A program made the translations under genes and the position numbers. The notes below the pieces were generated by a model. That model was given only the letters and a program-made list of their open reading frames with translations, had not been told where the DNA came from and did no database searches. This document shows, in pieces, positions 31,605 through 38,924 of a DNA stretch of 47,334 bases. Source of the DNA: JACQKT01 sp038063055 (GTDB lineage Bacteria; Patescibacteriota; Minisyncoccia; UBA6257; 2-01-FULL-56-20); assembly GCA_038063055.1 (NCBI GenBank), contig JBBTVY010000002.1:1-47334 (forward strand), given 5' to 3'. How positions within the stretch are numbered: the first letter of the stretch is position 1; each line of letters begins with the position of its first letter.

Positions 31605-32618
31605 ATGGCTACAAATCAACAACTTAAAGATTACATCGTTCAGCAGACAAATTCGGGAGTTTCAAAAGATACCGTGAAAAGCGCTCTTGTCGGAGCCGGC
31701 TGGAAAGAAGAAGACATCAATCAGGCAATTGCCGAGGTTCAGGCTGAGCCGCAAAACATGGCTCCATTAAAGCCAATCTTGCCCATTCAGCCGGTACAGC
31801 AAAACCAGATATCCCAATCCGCTCGACAGCCACAATCACAGCCGCTCCAACAGCCCCAGCAATCCCAACCAGCGAAACCCGCCGAAGTTTCCCAAACATC
31901 AAAACCATACGGTTTTTCCGCGGCGCCAGAAAAAACTTCTCCGGTTTCTTTCGTAACCAGCGACATTTTCCAATCCAAAGGAGAAACCGTTTTTCAGCCA
32001 TCGAGCGAAAAACGCCCGACTTCTCCAGATTCTTCCGCGGTCAAACCACAAATGCTTTCCGGGGTCCAAAAAGAAAGATTTGGGGGCATGAGCGGAAAAA
32101 TTTTCCCGATATCCCTCGGAATAGTTTCGGTTGCCCTGCTCGGCGGCAATATCTACTTCTTTTTGCAAAACGGCGATCTTCGTTCGCAAATCGATTCTTT
32201 GAACAGCGGAAAAACTTCTTTCGAAGGCCAGATTGCCTCGCTGGCCGGAGATAAAAAAAATCTTACGGACCAGGTTGATTCGCTGAATAAAACGATAACC
32301 GAACTGAACAACCAGCTTTCAATTTTCGCCATACCCGCCGACGGAGCGACGACGACAATTCCTTTCAACGCGATTGGCGCGCTTGGCGGAGGAGGAAAGT
32401 CGCTTTATTCGATAACAACAAACAAAAATATCGTGCTTTTTGTCAAAAACTCAAAGGACGCGGGCGTTGACGCGGGACTTAAACCTCTTTTGGGGGCGCA
32501 GGTTAGTCTTGAAGGAACTCATCAGGCCGGTTCAAATCAGCTTACGATAACTACGATTAATGGTCAGTCCGTTCAGGCCACACAATCGGCTCCTCAGGCG
32601 ACCAGCACGACGCAATAA
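31605..32618 (+). CDS. membrane-anchored coiled-coil protein of unknown function
   Basis: The 337-residue protein starts with a compact helical module (LKDYIVQQTNSGVSKDTVKSALVGAGWKEEDINQAIAEV) of the UBA-like type common at the N-terminus of proteins in related genomes. A long Gln and Pro-rich disordered linker follows (about 50-155), then one transmembrane helix at about 165-187, a coiled coil (about 190-245) and a C-terminal beta-rich extracytoplasmic domain. It is monocistronic with an extended -10 promoter. I infer an envelope role only from topology. Confidence 0.72.
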   Translation: MATNQQLKDYIVQQTNSGVSKDTVKSALVGAGWKEEDINQAIAEVQAEPQNMAPLKPILPIQPVQQNQISQSARQPQSQPLQQPQQSQPAKPAEVSQTSKPYGFSAAPEKTSPVSFVTSDIFQSKGETVFQPSSEKRPTSPDSSAVKPQMLSGVQKERFGGMSGKIFPISLGIVSVALLGGNIYFFLQNGDLRSQIDSLNSGKTSFEGQIASLAGDKKNLTDQVDSLNKTITELNNQLSIFAIPADGATTTIPFNAIGALGGGGKSLYSITTNKNIVLFVKNSKDAGVDAGLKPLLGAQVSLEGTHQAGSNQLTITTINGQSVQATQSAPQATSTTQ

Positions 32619-32662
32619 GTTTTTGTTCGCTGCGCGGCCCTCAATTAAATAATCTCTTTCAA

Positions 32663-34159
32663 TCACTCATAAAGTTCCGGAACTGTTGTTTTTTCGTAAT
32701 ACTGTCCGAGCCCGAGTATATCCGGTTCGCGCCAGGGTTTGCCGATAATTTGAAAACCAACCGGCAACCCTTCTTCCTTACGGTGAGCCTGTCGAACCAT
32801 TTTCTCGCGAACCGGTATCGAAATTGCCGGCAGTCCGGCAAGATTCGCCGGAATGGTAAAAATGTCGGAAAGGTACATGGTAAGCGGGTCTTCCGTTTTT
32901 TCGCCTATTTTAAACGCCGGACCCGGCGCGACTGGCGTCATTATGACGTCAACTTCCTTGAAAGCGTTTTCAAAATCGTTTTTGACGAGCCGGCGCACCT
33001 GCTGGGCTTTTTTGTAATAAGCGTCGTAATAACCCGAAGACAAAACGAAAGTTCCGAGAATAATGCGGCGTTTGGCTTCCTGCCCGAACCCTGAGCCGCG
33101 TTGCTTGAAATAAATATCTTTTAAGTTTGAAGCATCGATATTGCTCAGCCGCGAATAACGGATGCCGTCGAAACGGGCCAGGTTCGAACTCACTTCCGCC
33201 GGCATGATGATGTAATAGCACGAAAGGGCGTATTTGGTATGAGGCAATGAAATCTTTTTGAATTTCACGCCCAGGCCGCCGACAGTTTTCATGGCGACAT
33301 TCATTGCCTCCTCAACGTTTTTATCAAGTCCTTTCACGAAATACTCTTCCGGTATTCCGACAATCAGTTTTTTTATTTTTTCTATATCAGGATTAAGAAG
33401 TTCGTTCTCGTAATTTTGGCCAACCGGCGGTTCCGCGCTGGTGGCGTCGAGAGGATCCCGTCCGCGGATCGCGTTAAAAACGATAGCCGAATCTTCTACT
33501 GTTTTGGTTATGGGTCCGATTTGGTCTAAACTCGAGGCCATGGCGATAAGCCCGGAACGCGAAACCGCTCCATAGGTCGGTTTCAGTCCGACCACTCCGC
33601 AGAACGCGGCAGGTTCGCGGATGGAACCACCCGTGTCGGAACCAAGCGCCGCAAGGGCCATGTTGGCGGCGACTGCGGCGGCCGAGCCGCCCGAAGAACC
33701 GCCGGGGACACGCTCATTATCGCGCGGGTTTCTGGTTATTTTAAAAGCCGAATTTTCCGTCGAGGAGCCCATGGCGAATTCGTCCATATTTGTTTTGCCG
33801 AGAAAAATCGCGCGTTCGTTTTTAAGTTTTTGAATAACTTCCGCGTCATAGCTCGCGACATAATTTTCAAGAATTTTGGAAGCGGCGGTAGCGGGCAATC
33901 CTTTTATTAGTATATTGTCTTTGATTGCAAGTGGAACGCCCGCAAGAACTTCAACGGATTCGCCCTGGGCAATTAAAGCGTCAACCGACTTCGCTTCGTT
34001 AATGGCATTCTCCTCGTTTAAGCTTAAATAAGCGTTAATCTTCGAATCGTTCTCCGATATTTCCTTAAAAAAAGACCGAGTAATTTCAAGCGTCGAAAAC
34101 TCCTTTTTCAAAAGTCCATCGTGGAATTTTTTTATCGTCAGATTGCGTAATGATGTCAT
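32663..34159 (-). CDS. gatA: Asp/Glu-tRNA amidotransferase subunit A
   Basis: GatA releases ammonia from glutamine for conversion of Glu-tRNA(Gln) or Asp-tRNA(Asn) to the amide form. The 498-residue protein has the amidase signature with the Ser-cisSer-Lys triad: Lys80 in LAIKDN, Ser155 in GGSSGGSAA and Ser179 in GSDTGGSIREPA. Near the C-terminus, between ISIPV and GLPVGFQIIGKPW, the residues REKMVRQAHRKEE form an insertion relative to typical GatA and are encoded by a TGAGCCTGTCGAACC-type repeat. The ATG at 34159 is reached through four heptamer repeats that begin at the gatC stop codon. gatB is not in the window. Confidence 0.95.
   Translation of the reverse strand: MTSLRNLTIKKFHDGLLKKEFSTLEITRSFFKEISENDSKINAYLSLNEENAINEAKSVDALIAQGESVEVLAGVPLAIKDNILIKGLPATAASKILENYVASYDAEVIQKLKNERAIFLGKTNMDEFAMGSSTENSAFKITRNPRDNERVPGGSSGGSAAAVAANMALAALGSDTGGSIREPAAFCGVVGLKPTYGAVSRSGLIAMASSLDQIGPITKTVEDSAIVFNAIRGRDPLDATSAEPPVGQNYENELLNPDIEKIKKLIVGIPEEYFVKGLDKNVEEAMNVAMKTVGGLGVKFKKISLPHTKYALSCYYIIMPAEVSSNLARFDGIRYSRLSNIDASNLKDIYFKQRGSGFGQEAKRRIILGTFVLSSGYYDAYYKKAQQVRRLVKNDFENAFKEVDVIMTPVAPGPAFKIGEKTEDPLTMYLSDIFTIPANLAGLPAISIPVREKMVRQAHRKEEGLPVGFQIIGKPWREPDILGLGQYYEKTTVPELYE
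32782..32798 (-). repeat. GGTGAGCCTGTCGAACC repeat inside gatA
   Basis: This 17-base sequence is a repeat that I recall from many bacterial genomes, where it is translated as VRQAH. Here it lies in frame in gatA within a 13-residue stretch absent from typical GatA proteins. Confidence 0.7.
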
Positions 34160-34186
34160 GATACTTGATACGTGATACCTGATACT
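34159..34186 (-). repeat. four TGATACn heptamers spanning the gatC-gatA gap
   Basis: On the plus strand TGATACT, TGATACG, TGATACC and TGATACT follow one another. The first T is part of the gatA start codon (CAT on this strand) and the last T is part of the gatC stop codon. The tandem repeat is thus exactly the intergenic gap. Confidence 0.92.
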
Positions 34187-34509
34187 TATTGAAATACAGG
34201 GGGAACCTTTAGGAATCCGTCCTTCGATTCAGGAAAAACATCAGCGCCGGCGCCTTGATTCGTATTCAGCCTTTCTTCGTCTTCCCGCAGAGAATTTTTT
34301 AATTCCGTGCCGCTCGCCTCGCTTACGCTTCGGCGAAGCGGGCCGTTCATCGGCTCGACGCCGGAAGTATCGAGCGATTTCAATTCGTCGAAATAGGCGA
34401 GTATCTTACCCATGTCTTCGAGAAGTTTTTCTTCCTCTTTTTTATCGAGCTTTATTCTTGAAAGCTCCGCCAGGTGTTCGAGTGTTTTTATATCTATTTT
34501 TGAGGCCAT
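34186..34509 (-). CDS. gatC: Asp/Glu-tRNA amidotransferase subunit C
   Basis: GatC is the small subunit that wraps around GatA and stabilises the GatCAB complex. The 107-residue protein has the standard start IKTLEHLAELSRIKLDKKEE and the VEPMNGP and LREDE motifs. Between those two motifs lies RRSVSEASGTELKNS, about ten residues longer than usual and encoded partly by a CGCTTCGGCGAAGCG palindrome. It ends 26 bases before gatA and starts four bases after murD. Confidence 0.9.
   Translation of the reverse strand: MASKIDIKTLEHLAELSRIKLDKKEEEKLLEDMGKILAYFDELKSLDTSGVEPMNGPLRRSVSEASGTELKNSLREDEERLNTNQGAGADVFPESKDGFLKVPPVFQ
34326..34340 (-). repeat. CGCTTCGGCGAAGCG palindrome inside gatC
   Basis: A 7-base inverted repeat around one central base, encoding part of the non-conserved RRSVSEAS stretch of GatC. 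GC-rich flanks extend the pairing. Confidence 0.7.
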
Positions 34510-34513
34510 TACA

Positions 34514-35857
34514 TTATTCTAACTGTTTTACGATTTTTTTAAACTTCCGGCCGCGATCTGAATAGTTTTCAAAACTATCGAAACTTGTCGCCGCTGGGGA
34601 GAAAAGGACTATGAACGATGAACTATGAGTAACGGACATTTTTTTTGCGAATTTATAAGCGGATTTAACCGCTTGAAACAGAGTATTCACAAGCATAATT
34701 CTTAATTCGTCATTCTTTATTTTCTCAATGGCTTTCTTTATTTTATTTCTATTCTCGCCTAAAAGTATAACGAGTTTGGTTCCGGAATTTTTGAGCGCTT
34801 CGGCAAGCGGCCTGTAATCAAGGTTTTTGTCCTGTCCGCCGACAATAAGGATTTTTTCTTCGTTCGGGAACGACTTAATTGCCGCCGCCGCAGTTTGCGG
34901 ATTGGTCGAGGCGGAGTCGTTGTAAAAATAGATATAATGCGAATTGCGCGAAACCGTATGCGAATGCCACGAATGAATCGGTAACTTAATTTTCCTTACT
35001 AATTCTAATCGGTGTTCAGTGCCGCGGAATTTAGAGACCGTTTTAAAAATAATTTTATCGGGAACGCCGAGATATTTGGCTATTGTTGCCGCCATCGCCG
35101 CGTTTTTTAAATTATGGGCGCCCTTTACCAATAAATCGTCTGGCGAAAAAATCCGGAATGATTTTTTATCAATGCCAATTTTTCTTCCTATGCCCTTAGA
35201 CGCAATTTTTTTGCTTAGCGGGTTGTTCTTGAAAAAGAATGTTTTATCTCCGCGTTTTTGGTAGTGCGCTATATTTGCTTTTGAGTTGTAATATTCTTTC
35301 AGATTTTTATGGGTGTTCAGATGGTCGGGAAAGATATCGAGAACCGCCGCGACGGAAGGGGATTTTTCAATGTCCTGAAGCTGGAAGCTCGAAAGTTCAA
35401 AAACGACAATGGATTTTTTGTCTGCTTTCGGCAGTATGTCGAGCGCCGGTTTGCCTATATTCCCAGCCAGGCAAGCTTTTTTGCTGGCGGCCTTTAAGAT
35501 TTTATAAAGAAGCGTAGAGGTGGTTCCTTTTCCTTTGGTTCCGGTTATTCCGACGATAGTCCCCGAACATCGTTCAAAAAACAGTTTTGTAGCGCTAGAT
35601 ATTTTAACGCCCGATTTTTCGGCTTTTTGTATTTCGGGCAATAGATACGGTATTCCGGGCGTGCGAAAGACAATATCGAATTTGCGGAGATTTTTTAAAT
35701 AGCCTGCGCCCGTTTCCCTTTTTATCCCGGCAGGAACTTTAATGTTTCTATTGTTATCGAGAACAGAAATTTCGGCATTTTTGAAAACCCCATCCCTTTT
35801 GAGAAATTTCAAAACAGAGCGTCCTTCTCTTGCAAAACCCAGAATGGCGACTTTCAT
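34514..35857 (-). CDS. murD: UDP-N-acetylmuramoylalanine-D-glutamate ligase MurD
   Basis: MurD adds D-Glu to UDP-MurNAc-L-Ala in peptidoglycan synthesis. The 447-residue protein has the N-terminal Rossmann domain (VAILGFAREGRSVLKFL), the ATP P-loop GITGTKGKGTTS, the catalytic VFELSSFQLQDI segment, the HNLKNAAMAA motif and the C-terminal YNDSASTNP. Three stretches look repeat-derived: HSWHSHTVSRNSHYIY before YNDSAST (two 21-base units), NDELRIM (four heptamers) and MSVTHSSSF (three heptamers). The first is about 16 residues absent in E. coli MurD. All catalytic motifs are intact, so the enzyme should be active. gatC follows after four bases. Confidence 0.94.
   Translation of the reverse strand: MKVAILGFAREGRSVLKFLKRDGVFKNAEISVLDNNRNIKVPAGIKRETGAGYLKNLRKFDIVFRTPGIPYLLPEIQKAEKSGVKISSATKLFFERCSGTIVGITGTKGKGTTSTLLYKILKAASKKACLAGNIGKPALDILPKADKKSIVVFELSSFQLQDIEKSPSVAAVLDIFPDHLNTHKNLKEYYNSKANIAHYQKRGDKTFFFKNNPLSKKIASKGIGRKIGIDKKSFRIFSPDDLLVKGAHNLKNAAMAATIAKYLGVPDKIIFKTVSKFRGTEHRLELVRKIKLPIHSWHSHTVSRNSHYIYFYNDSASTNPQTAAAAIKSFPNEEKILIVGGQDKNLDYRPLAEALKNSGTKLVILLGENRNKIKKAIEKIKNDELRIMLVNTLFQAVKSAYKFAKKMSVTHSSSFIVLFSPAATSFDSFENYSDRGRKFKKIVKQLE
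34608..34628 (-). repeat. three heptamers inside murD (THSSSF site)
   Basis: ACTATGA, ACGATGA and ACTATGA are consecutive on the plus strand. They encode part of VTHSSSFIV in MurD. Confidence 0.8.
34694..34721 (-). repeat. four heptamers inside murD (NDELRIM site)
   Basis: CATAATT, CTTAATT, CGTCATT and CTTTATT follow one another, consensus CnTnATT. They encode KNDELRIM in MurD. Confidence 0.75.
34938..34979 (-). repeat. two imperfect 21-base units inside murD (HSWHSHTVSRNSH site)
   Basis: Two units beginning TGCGAATTGCGCGAAACC and TGCGAATGCCACGAATGA lie in tandem. They encode the extra loop in the C-terminal domain of MurD. Confidence 0.65.
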
Positions 35858-36097
35858 TTGATTAATGTGTCAGGGGCGGGAGTCTCCCGCCCATTGTTCG
35901 ACTCCGCTAAAGCGGAGGAGATTACAATGGCGTTGATCCCGCACTCTCTGATTTTGCCATTGCCGCTGACATAAGTCGAACAATAGCGGGATCGCGCCAA
36001 CTCTAACTACTCACTTTGTTCGCAGAGAGTTGCGGGAGAACCCACAACCCCTGCCTGCCGGCAGGTTGGCCTTACTTGCCTCCACACCAATTTTTTG
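35858..36097. other. 240-base structured intergenic region upstream of murD
   Basis: No gene fits here. The stretch has GGCGGGAG/CTCCCGCC and CTCCGC-TAAA-GCGGAG hairpins, and two long inverted repeats that interlock: ATTGTTCGACT (35893-35903) with AGTCGAACAAT (35974-35984), and GATCCCGC (35935-35942) with GCGGGATC (35986-35993), the second extended by GGCG/CGCC. The order a-b-a'-b' is that of a pseudoknot. A CCTGCCGGCAGG palindrome lies at 36054-36065. It may be the murD leader or a separate RNA. Confidence 0.6.
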
Positions 36098-36169
36098 TAG
36101 CGACGGCAGGAATCGAACCTGCGACCAGACGCTTATGAAACGTCTGCTCTACCACTGAGCTACGTCGCC
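36098..36169 (-). tRNA. tRNA-Met(CAT), elongator type
   Basis: GGCGACG pairs with CGTCGCT, with a terminal G-U pair. The D arm is TAGCTCAGTGGTAGAGC, the anticodon loop TTCATAA gives CAT, and the T loop is TTCGATT with discriminator A. The fully paired first position argues against an initiator tRNA. tRNA-Ile with modified CAU is possible. Short inverted repeats CCACACCAA and TTGGTGTGG flank the gene. No CCA is encoded. Confidence 0.9.
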
Positions 36170-36185
36170 ATGTATTTGGTGTGGG

Positions 36186-36231
36186 GGTGAAAAAGCCCTG
36201 CTCCGCCATTGAGCTACCCTGACATCAAATG
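36186..36231 (-). pseudogene. tRNA fragment, 5' half only
   Basis: On the minus strand GTCAGGG is followed by TAGCTCAATGGCGGAGCA, a normal acceptor 5' strand and D arm, then GGGCTTTTTCACCCCC. There is no matching anticodon stem, T arm or acceptor 3' strand. It lies just upstream of the intact tRNA-Met and appears to be a decayed or truncated tRNA. Confidence 0.6.
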
Positions 36232-36301
36232 TCATTTTGCCATCAATAGCTATTTTTGACAATCAACCGCCGGCGAAATATAATTCACCTGCTTTTATAT
36301 G

Positions 36302-36373
36302 GTGAGCCGTATTAAATCACTTGTTGTGAGCTACATTGAACCACTTGTGGTGAGTTACGTCGAACCATAATCG
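36302..36373 (+). repeat. three 24-base tandem repeats upstream of the initiator-type tRNA
   Basis: Units start at 36302, 36326 and 36350, each beginning GTGAG and containing GAACCA or AAATCA followed by CTTG in the first two. The array ends at the first bases of the tRNA at 36372. Confidence 0.8.
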
Positions 36374-36448
36374 CGGGAGGGTTGGGAATGGTTTTCCGGG
36401 GAGCCCCATAAGCTCCCGAAGCGGGTTCGACTCCCGCCCCCGCAACCA
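36372..36448 (+). tRNA. divergent tRNA-Met(CAT), initiator-like
   Basis: The sequence is 77 nucleotides with an encoded CCA. C1 faces A at position 72, the hallmark of bacterial initiator tRNA, followed by GCGGG paired with CCCGC. The T arm GCGGG-TTCGACT-CCCGC is perfect, and a 6-base anticodon stem holds loop CCCATAA with anticodon CAT. Odd features: the D stem pairs poorly (GTTG with TTCC), C replaces the universal U before the anticodon, position 7 is mismatched, and the GGG/CCC pairs of the anticodon stem are not in place. It may be a real but divergent initiator or a decayed copy. Confidence 0.65.
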
Positions 36449-36459
36449 CGCAAAACAAA

Positions 36460-36490
36460 AATCCGACCTCTAATTTCGGTCGGTTTTTGT
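36460..36490 (+). terminator. terminator after the initiator-like tRNA
   Basis: AAAAATCCGACC pairs with GGTCGGTTTTT around a short loop, directly after the tRNA. Confidence 0.8.
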
Positions 36491-36493
36491 CGC

Positions 36494-36539
36494 GTGGGGG
36501 CGAGATAAAATTGCTGTGCAATTTTATTTTTCGCCCCAC
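36494..36539. repeat. long hairpin before the GIY-YIG gene
   Basis: GTGGGGGCGA and ATAAAATTGC on the left pair with GCAATTTTAT and TCGCCCCAC on the right around TGT, giving an almost continuous 20-base stem. It ends 25 bases before the ATG at 36565. Confidence 0.75.
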
Positions 36540-36564
36540 AAAATTTATGAGATAATCAAACTGT

Positions 36565-36846
36565 ATGTTTTATGTATATGTATTGGAAAACGGAAATAAC
36601 AGAAGTTTTTATATTGGTTTTACTTCAAATTTAAAACAAAGAATTTCCGATCATTTAAACGGGAAGGGCGGACGAACAACGAGATTGAAATCAGGCTGGC
36701 GGCTTATTTACTTTGAGGGATATTTATCTAAAAGAGATGCATTGGGAAGAGAAAAATTTTTAAAAGGAGGATCTGGAAGAAAATATTTGTATAAACAGTT
36801 AAATCACTATTTATTTTCAAAAGAAAAATCACAAAGCAAAGAATGA
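36565..36846 (+). CDS. small GIY-YIG domain protein
   Basis: The 93-residue protein is a single GIY-YIG nuclease domain of the UPF0213/YhbQ type: FYVYVLENGNNRSFYIGFT carries the two Tyr motifs, followed by LKQRISDHLNG with the catalytic Arg and the Glu in DALGREKFLK. Such small proteins are common in candidate-phylum genomes, often next to tRNA or rRNA genes, and their substrate is unknown. Codon use is AT-richer than that of neighbours, which may mean transfer. Its stop codon overlaps the start of the next gene by four bases. Confidence 0.9.
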   Translation: MFYVYVLENGNNRSFYIGFTSNLKQRISDHLNGKGGRTTRLKSGWRLIYFEGYLSKRDALGREKFLKGGSGRKYLYKQLNHYLFSKEKSQSKE

Positions 36847-38921
36847 AGAGAAAAGTACCGAAGAAAAATATTTCCGGAGATATCGCCGATATCAGAAAAT
36901 CAGACGGCAACCAGAGTTTTGGCAAAAAAAGTTTGCCGCCGCCCGACAGCTGGATTGACGAAAAAACCACTTCAGAGTTTTTAAAGGAAGGAGACACTAA
37001 GGCGATTAAAGATTTCGCCCAGGACGATTTTCAGGCCAGAAAAAAATCTCCGCTTAAAAAAATTTTACTGATTCTTATTTTTCCGTTGCTGGCGGCAGTT
37101 CTTTTGTGGGGTGCAGGAGTTTACGCCAAGTGGAATAACCTGATAAATTATTTCAATTCCGCCGGCGGCGAACTCGGGCGCTTTTTGGATAAAAACGAAA
37201 TCAATCCCACCAACGGCGCCGGCCGCGCCGGAGCGGGACAATTCGGGGTTCTGGACCTTGTCAGAACGAAAGCCGTTTGGGAAAACGCCGGTTCGGTTTA
37301 CTTGAATTTCCAGAATTTTTCCGTCGCCGGCATAGGCCTTGTTCAAGAGTTAAACGCGCTCAACGAAAAATGGCCCACTCTGCTTTTAAGCGGAGGGGGT
37401 CGGGAGCTGATAGCGCATTTGCGGGAAACGAAGAATTATCTTGAATCGATGAGCGAAGCGAATAACAAACTCAGTTCGCTTAATCTCGGATTCGAAAACT
37501 TTTTAACGGGCAGCCGCGATTCTTCGTTGTCGCTTCAGATTGATTTTGGACGTTTTAACGATTTCCTGGGAACTCTCATAAATTGGCTCTCGTCGGACGG
37601 CGAACGGCACATTCTGATTCTTTTTGAAAATTCTTCGGAGTTGAGGCCGGGAGGCGGCTTTATAGGAAGTTACGCAGATATGATTTTCAGCGGCGGAAGC
37701 GTCAAATCGATTGAGGTTCATGACATAAACGACGCCGACCGCAAACTTGAAAAAAATATTGTTCCGCCCAAGCCGCTGCAGGCGATAGAAAAAAGCTGGA
37801 CGATAGCCAACTCCAATTGGTTTCTCGACTTCCCGCTTTCCGCGTCCAAAGCGCTTCAGCTTATGGAAGAATCGAAAATGTATGCGGGCCGGATTTCTTT
37901 TGACGGAGTTGTGGCCATATCTCCGAAGGTAGTCAGCGACATACTTAAGCTTACAGGGCCAGTCGAACTGAAAGAACGCGGTCTGACCATAAACAAAGAT
38001 AATTTCCTCATGGAAATACAAAACGAAGTTCAAGCGGCGCAGGCCAAGGGCGTTCCGTCCAAGAAAATTCTTTCCGAACTGGTGCCGGAGTTTATTTCAA
38101 AACTTAATTCCTTCAAGCCGGACAACAACAAGCTTGCCACAGAGAAATTCAACGAATGGGTAAACGATAAAGACCTTATTATCTATTTTAAAGACAGCGA
38201 AATCGAGAGTTTCTTGGATTTTTACGGCGCTTCCGGAAAAATTTTCAATCCACCGTCCGATTTCAACGGCGATTATCTGGCTGTCCCGACCGCGAATATC
38301 GGCGGCGGCAAAAGCGATTTGTTTATGAAACAAAATATTTTTTTCCGGACGCAGCTAAATTCCGACGGCACGGCCGCCGACCATCTTGAAATATCCCGCC
38401 GACATAATGCAGGCAAGAAAGACCAGTGGTGGTACAGGCTTCCCAACGAAAGTTATATCCAAGTTTTCACGCCGGCCGATTCTTCGCTTTCTAATTTCAC
38501 CGGAGGCTGGGACAGGAAAATAATCCCGAAGATTAATTACGCAAAAAGCGGGTATAAAACCGATGAACTCGTGGCCGAAATAGAATCCACGCTGAAAAAG
38601 AATTTCAATTATCCCTTAGTGGACGAATTTAACGAATCCGGGAAAAAAGTTTTTGGCTTTTGGTCTAAAACCGATCCGGGGCAAACCAGCAAAATAAGCC
38701 TGGATTATTCAGTAAACTTATTCTCTCCCGCGGCCGTCGGCCAAAAATATCAATTCGTTTTTGAAAAGCAGCCCGGAAGCGGCGCGAGTTACGCGTTCGA
38801 AATATACGCACCAGTCGGTTTCTTCTGGCAGGAAAGCAATTCTCCGGTTTTCGAATACGAAACCGACGACCCAAACGGCAGGATTACTTTTGTTCTCACG
38901 ATAGAAAAAGAAAAAAATTGA
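36843..38921 (+). CDS. DUF4012-domain membrane protein
   Basis: The 692-residue protein has a cytosolic N-terminus of about 75 residues, one transmembrane helix at about 77-97 (ILLILIFPLLAAVLLWGAGVY) and a large extracytoplasmic part. The DUF4012 signature ILFENSSELRPGGGFIGSYAD is at about 260-280. This family is widespread in candidate-phylum and other monoderm bacteria and is usually linked to surface structures, but the activity is unknown. The ATG overlaps the GIY-YIG stop codon. lepA begins three bases downstream. Confidence 0.85.
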   Translation: MKRKVPKKNISGDIADIRKSDGNQSFGKKSLPPPDSWIDEKTTSEFLKEGDTKAIKDFAQDDFQARKKSPLKKILLILIFPLLAAVLLWGAGVYAKWNNLINYFNSAGGELGRFLDKNEINPTNGAGRAGAGQFGVLDLVRTKAVWENAGSVYLNFQNFSVAGIGLVQELNALNEKWPTLLLSGGGRELIAHLRETKNYLESMSEANNKLSSLNLGFENFLTGSRDSSLSLQIDFGRFNDFLGTLINWLSSDGERHILILFENSSELRPGGGFIGSYADMIFSGGSVKSIEVHDINDADRKLEKNIVPPKPLQAIEKSWTIANSNWFLDFPLSASKALQLMEESKMYAGRISFDGVVAISPKVVSDILKLTGPVELKERGLTINKDNFLMEIQNEVQAAQAKGVPSKKILSELVPEFISKLNSFKPDNNKLATEKFNEWVNDKDLIIYFKDSEIESFLDFYGASGKIFNPPSDFNGDYLAVPTANIGGGKSDLFMKQNIFFRTQLNSDGTAADHLEISRRHNAGKKDQWWYRLPNESYIQVFTPADSSLSNFTGGWDRKIIPKINYAKSGYKTDELVAEIESTLKKNFNYPLVDEFNESGKKVFGFWSKTDPGQTSKISLDYSVNLFSPAAVGQKYQFVFEKQPGSGASYAFEIYAPVGFFWQESNSPVFEYETDDPNGRITFVLTIEKEKN

Positions 38922-38924
38922 ACC

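Noticed and set aside
36312..36539. Minus-strand frame of 75 residues across the initiator-like tRNA
   Set aside because: It covers the tRNA, the terminator and the 24-base repeats and has no independent support.
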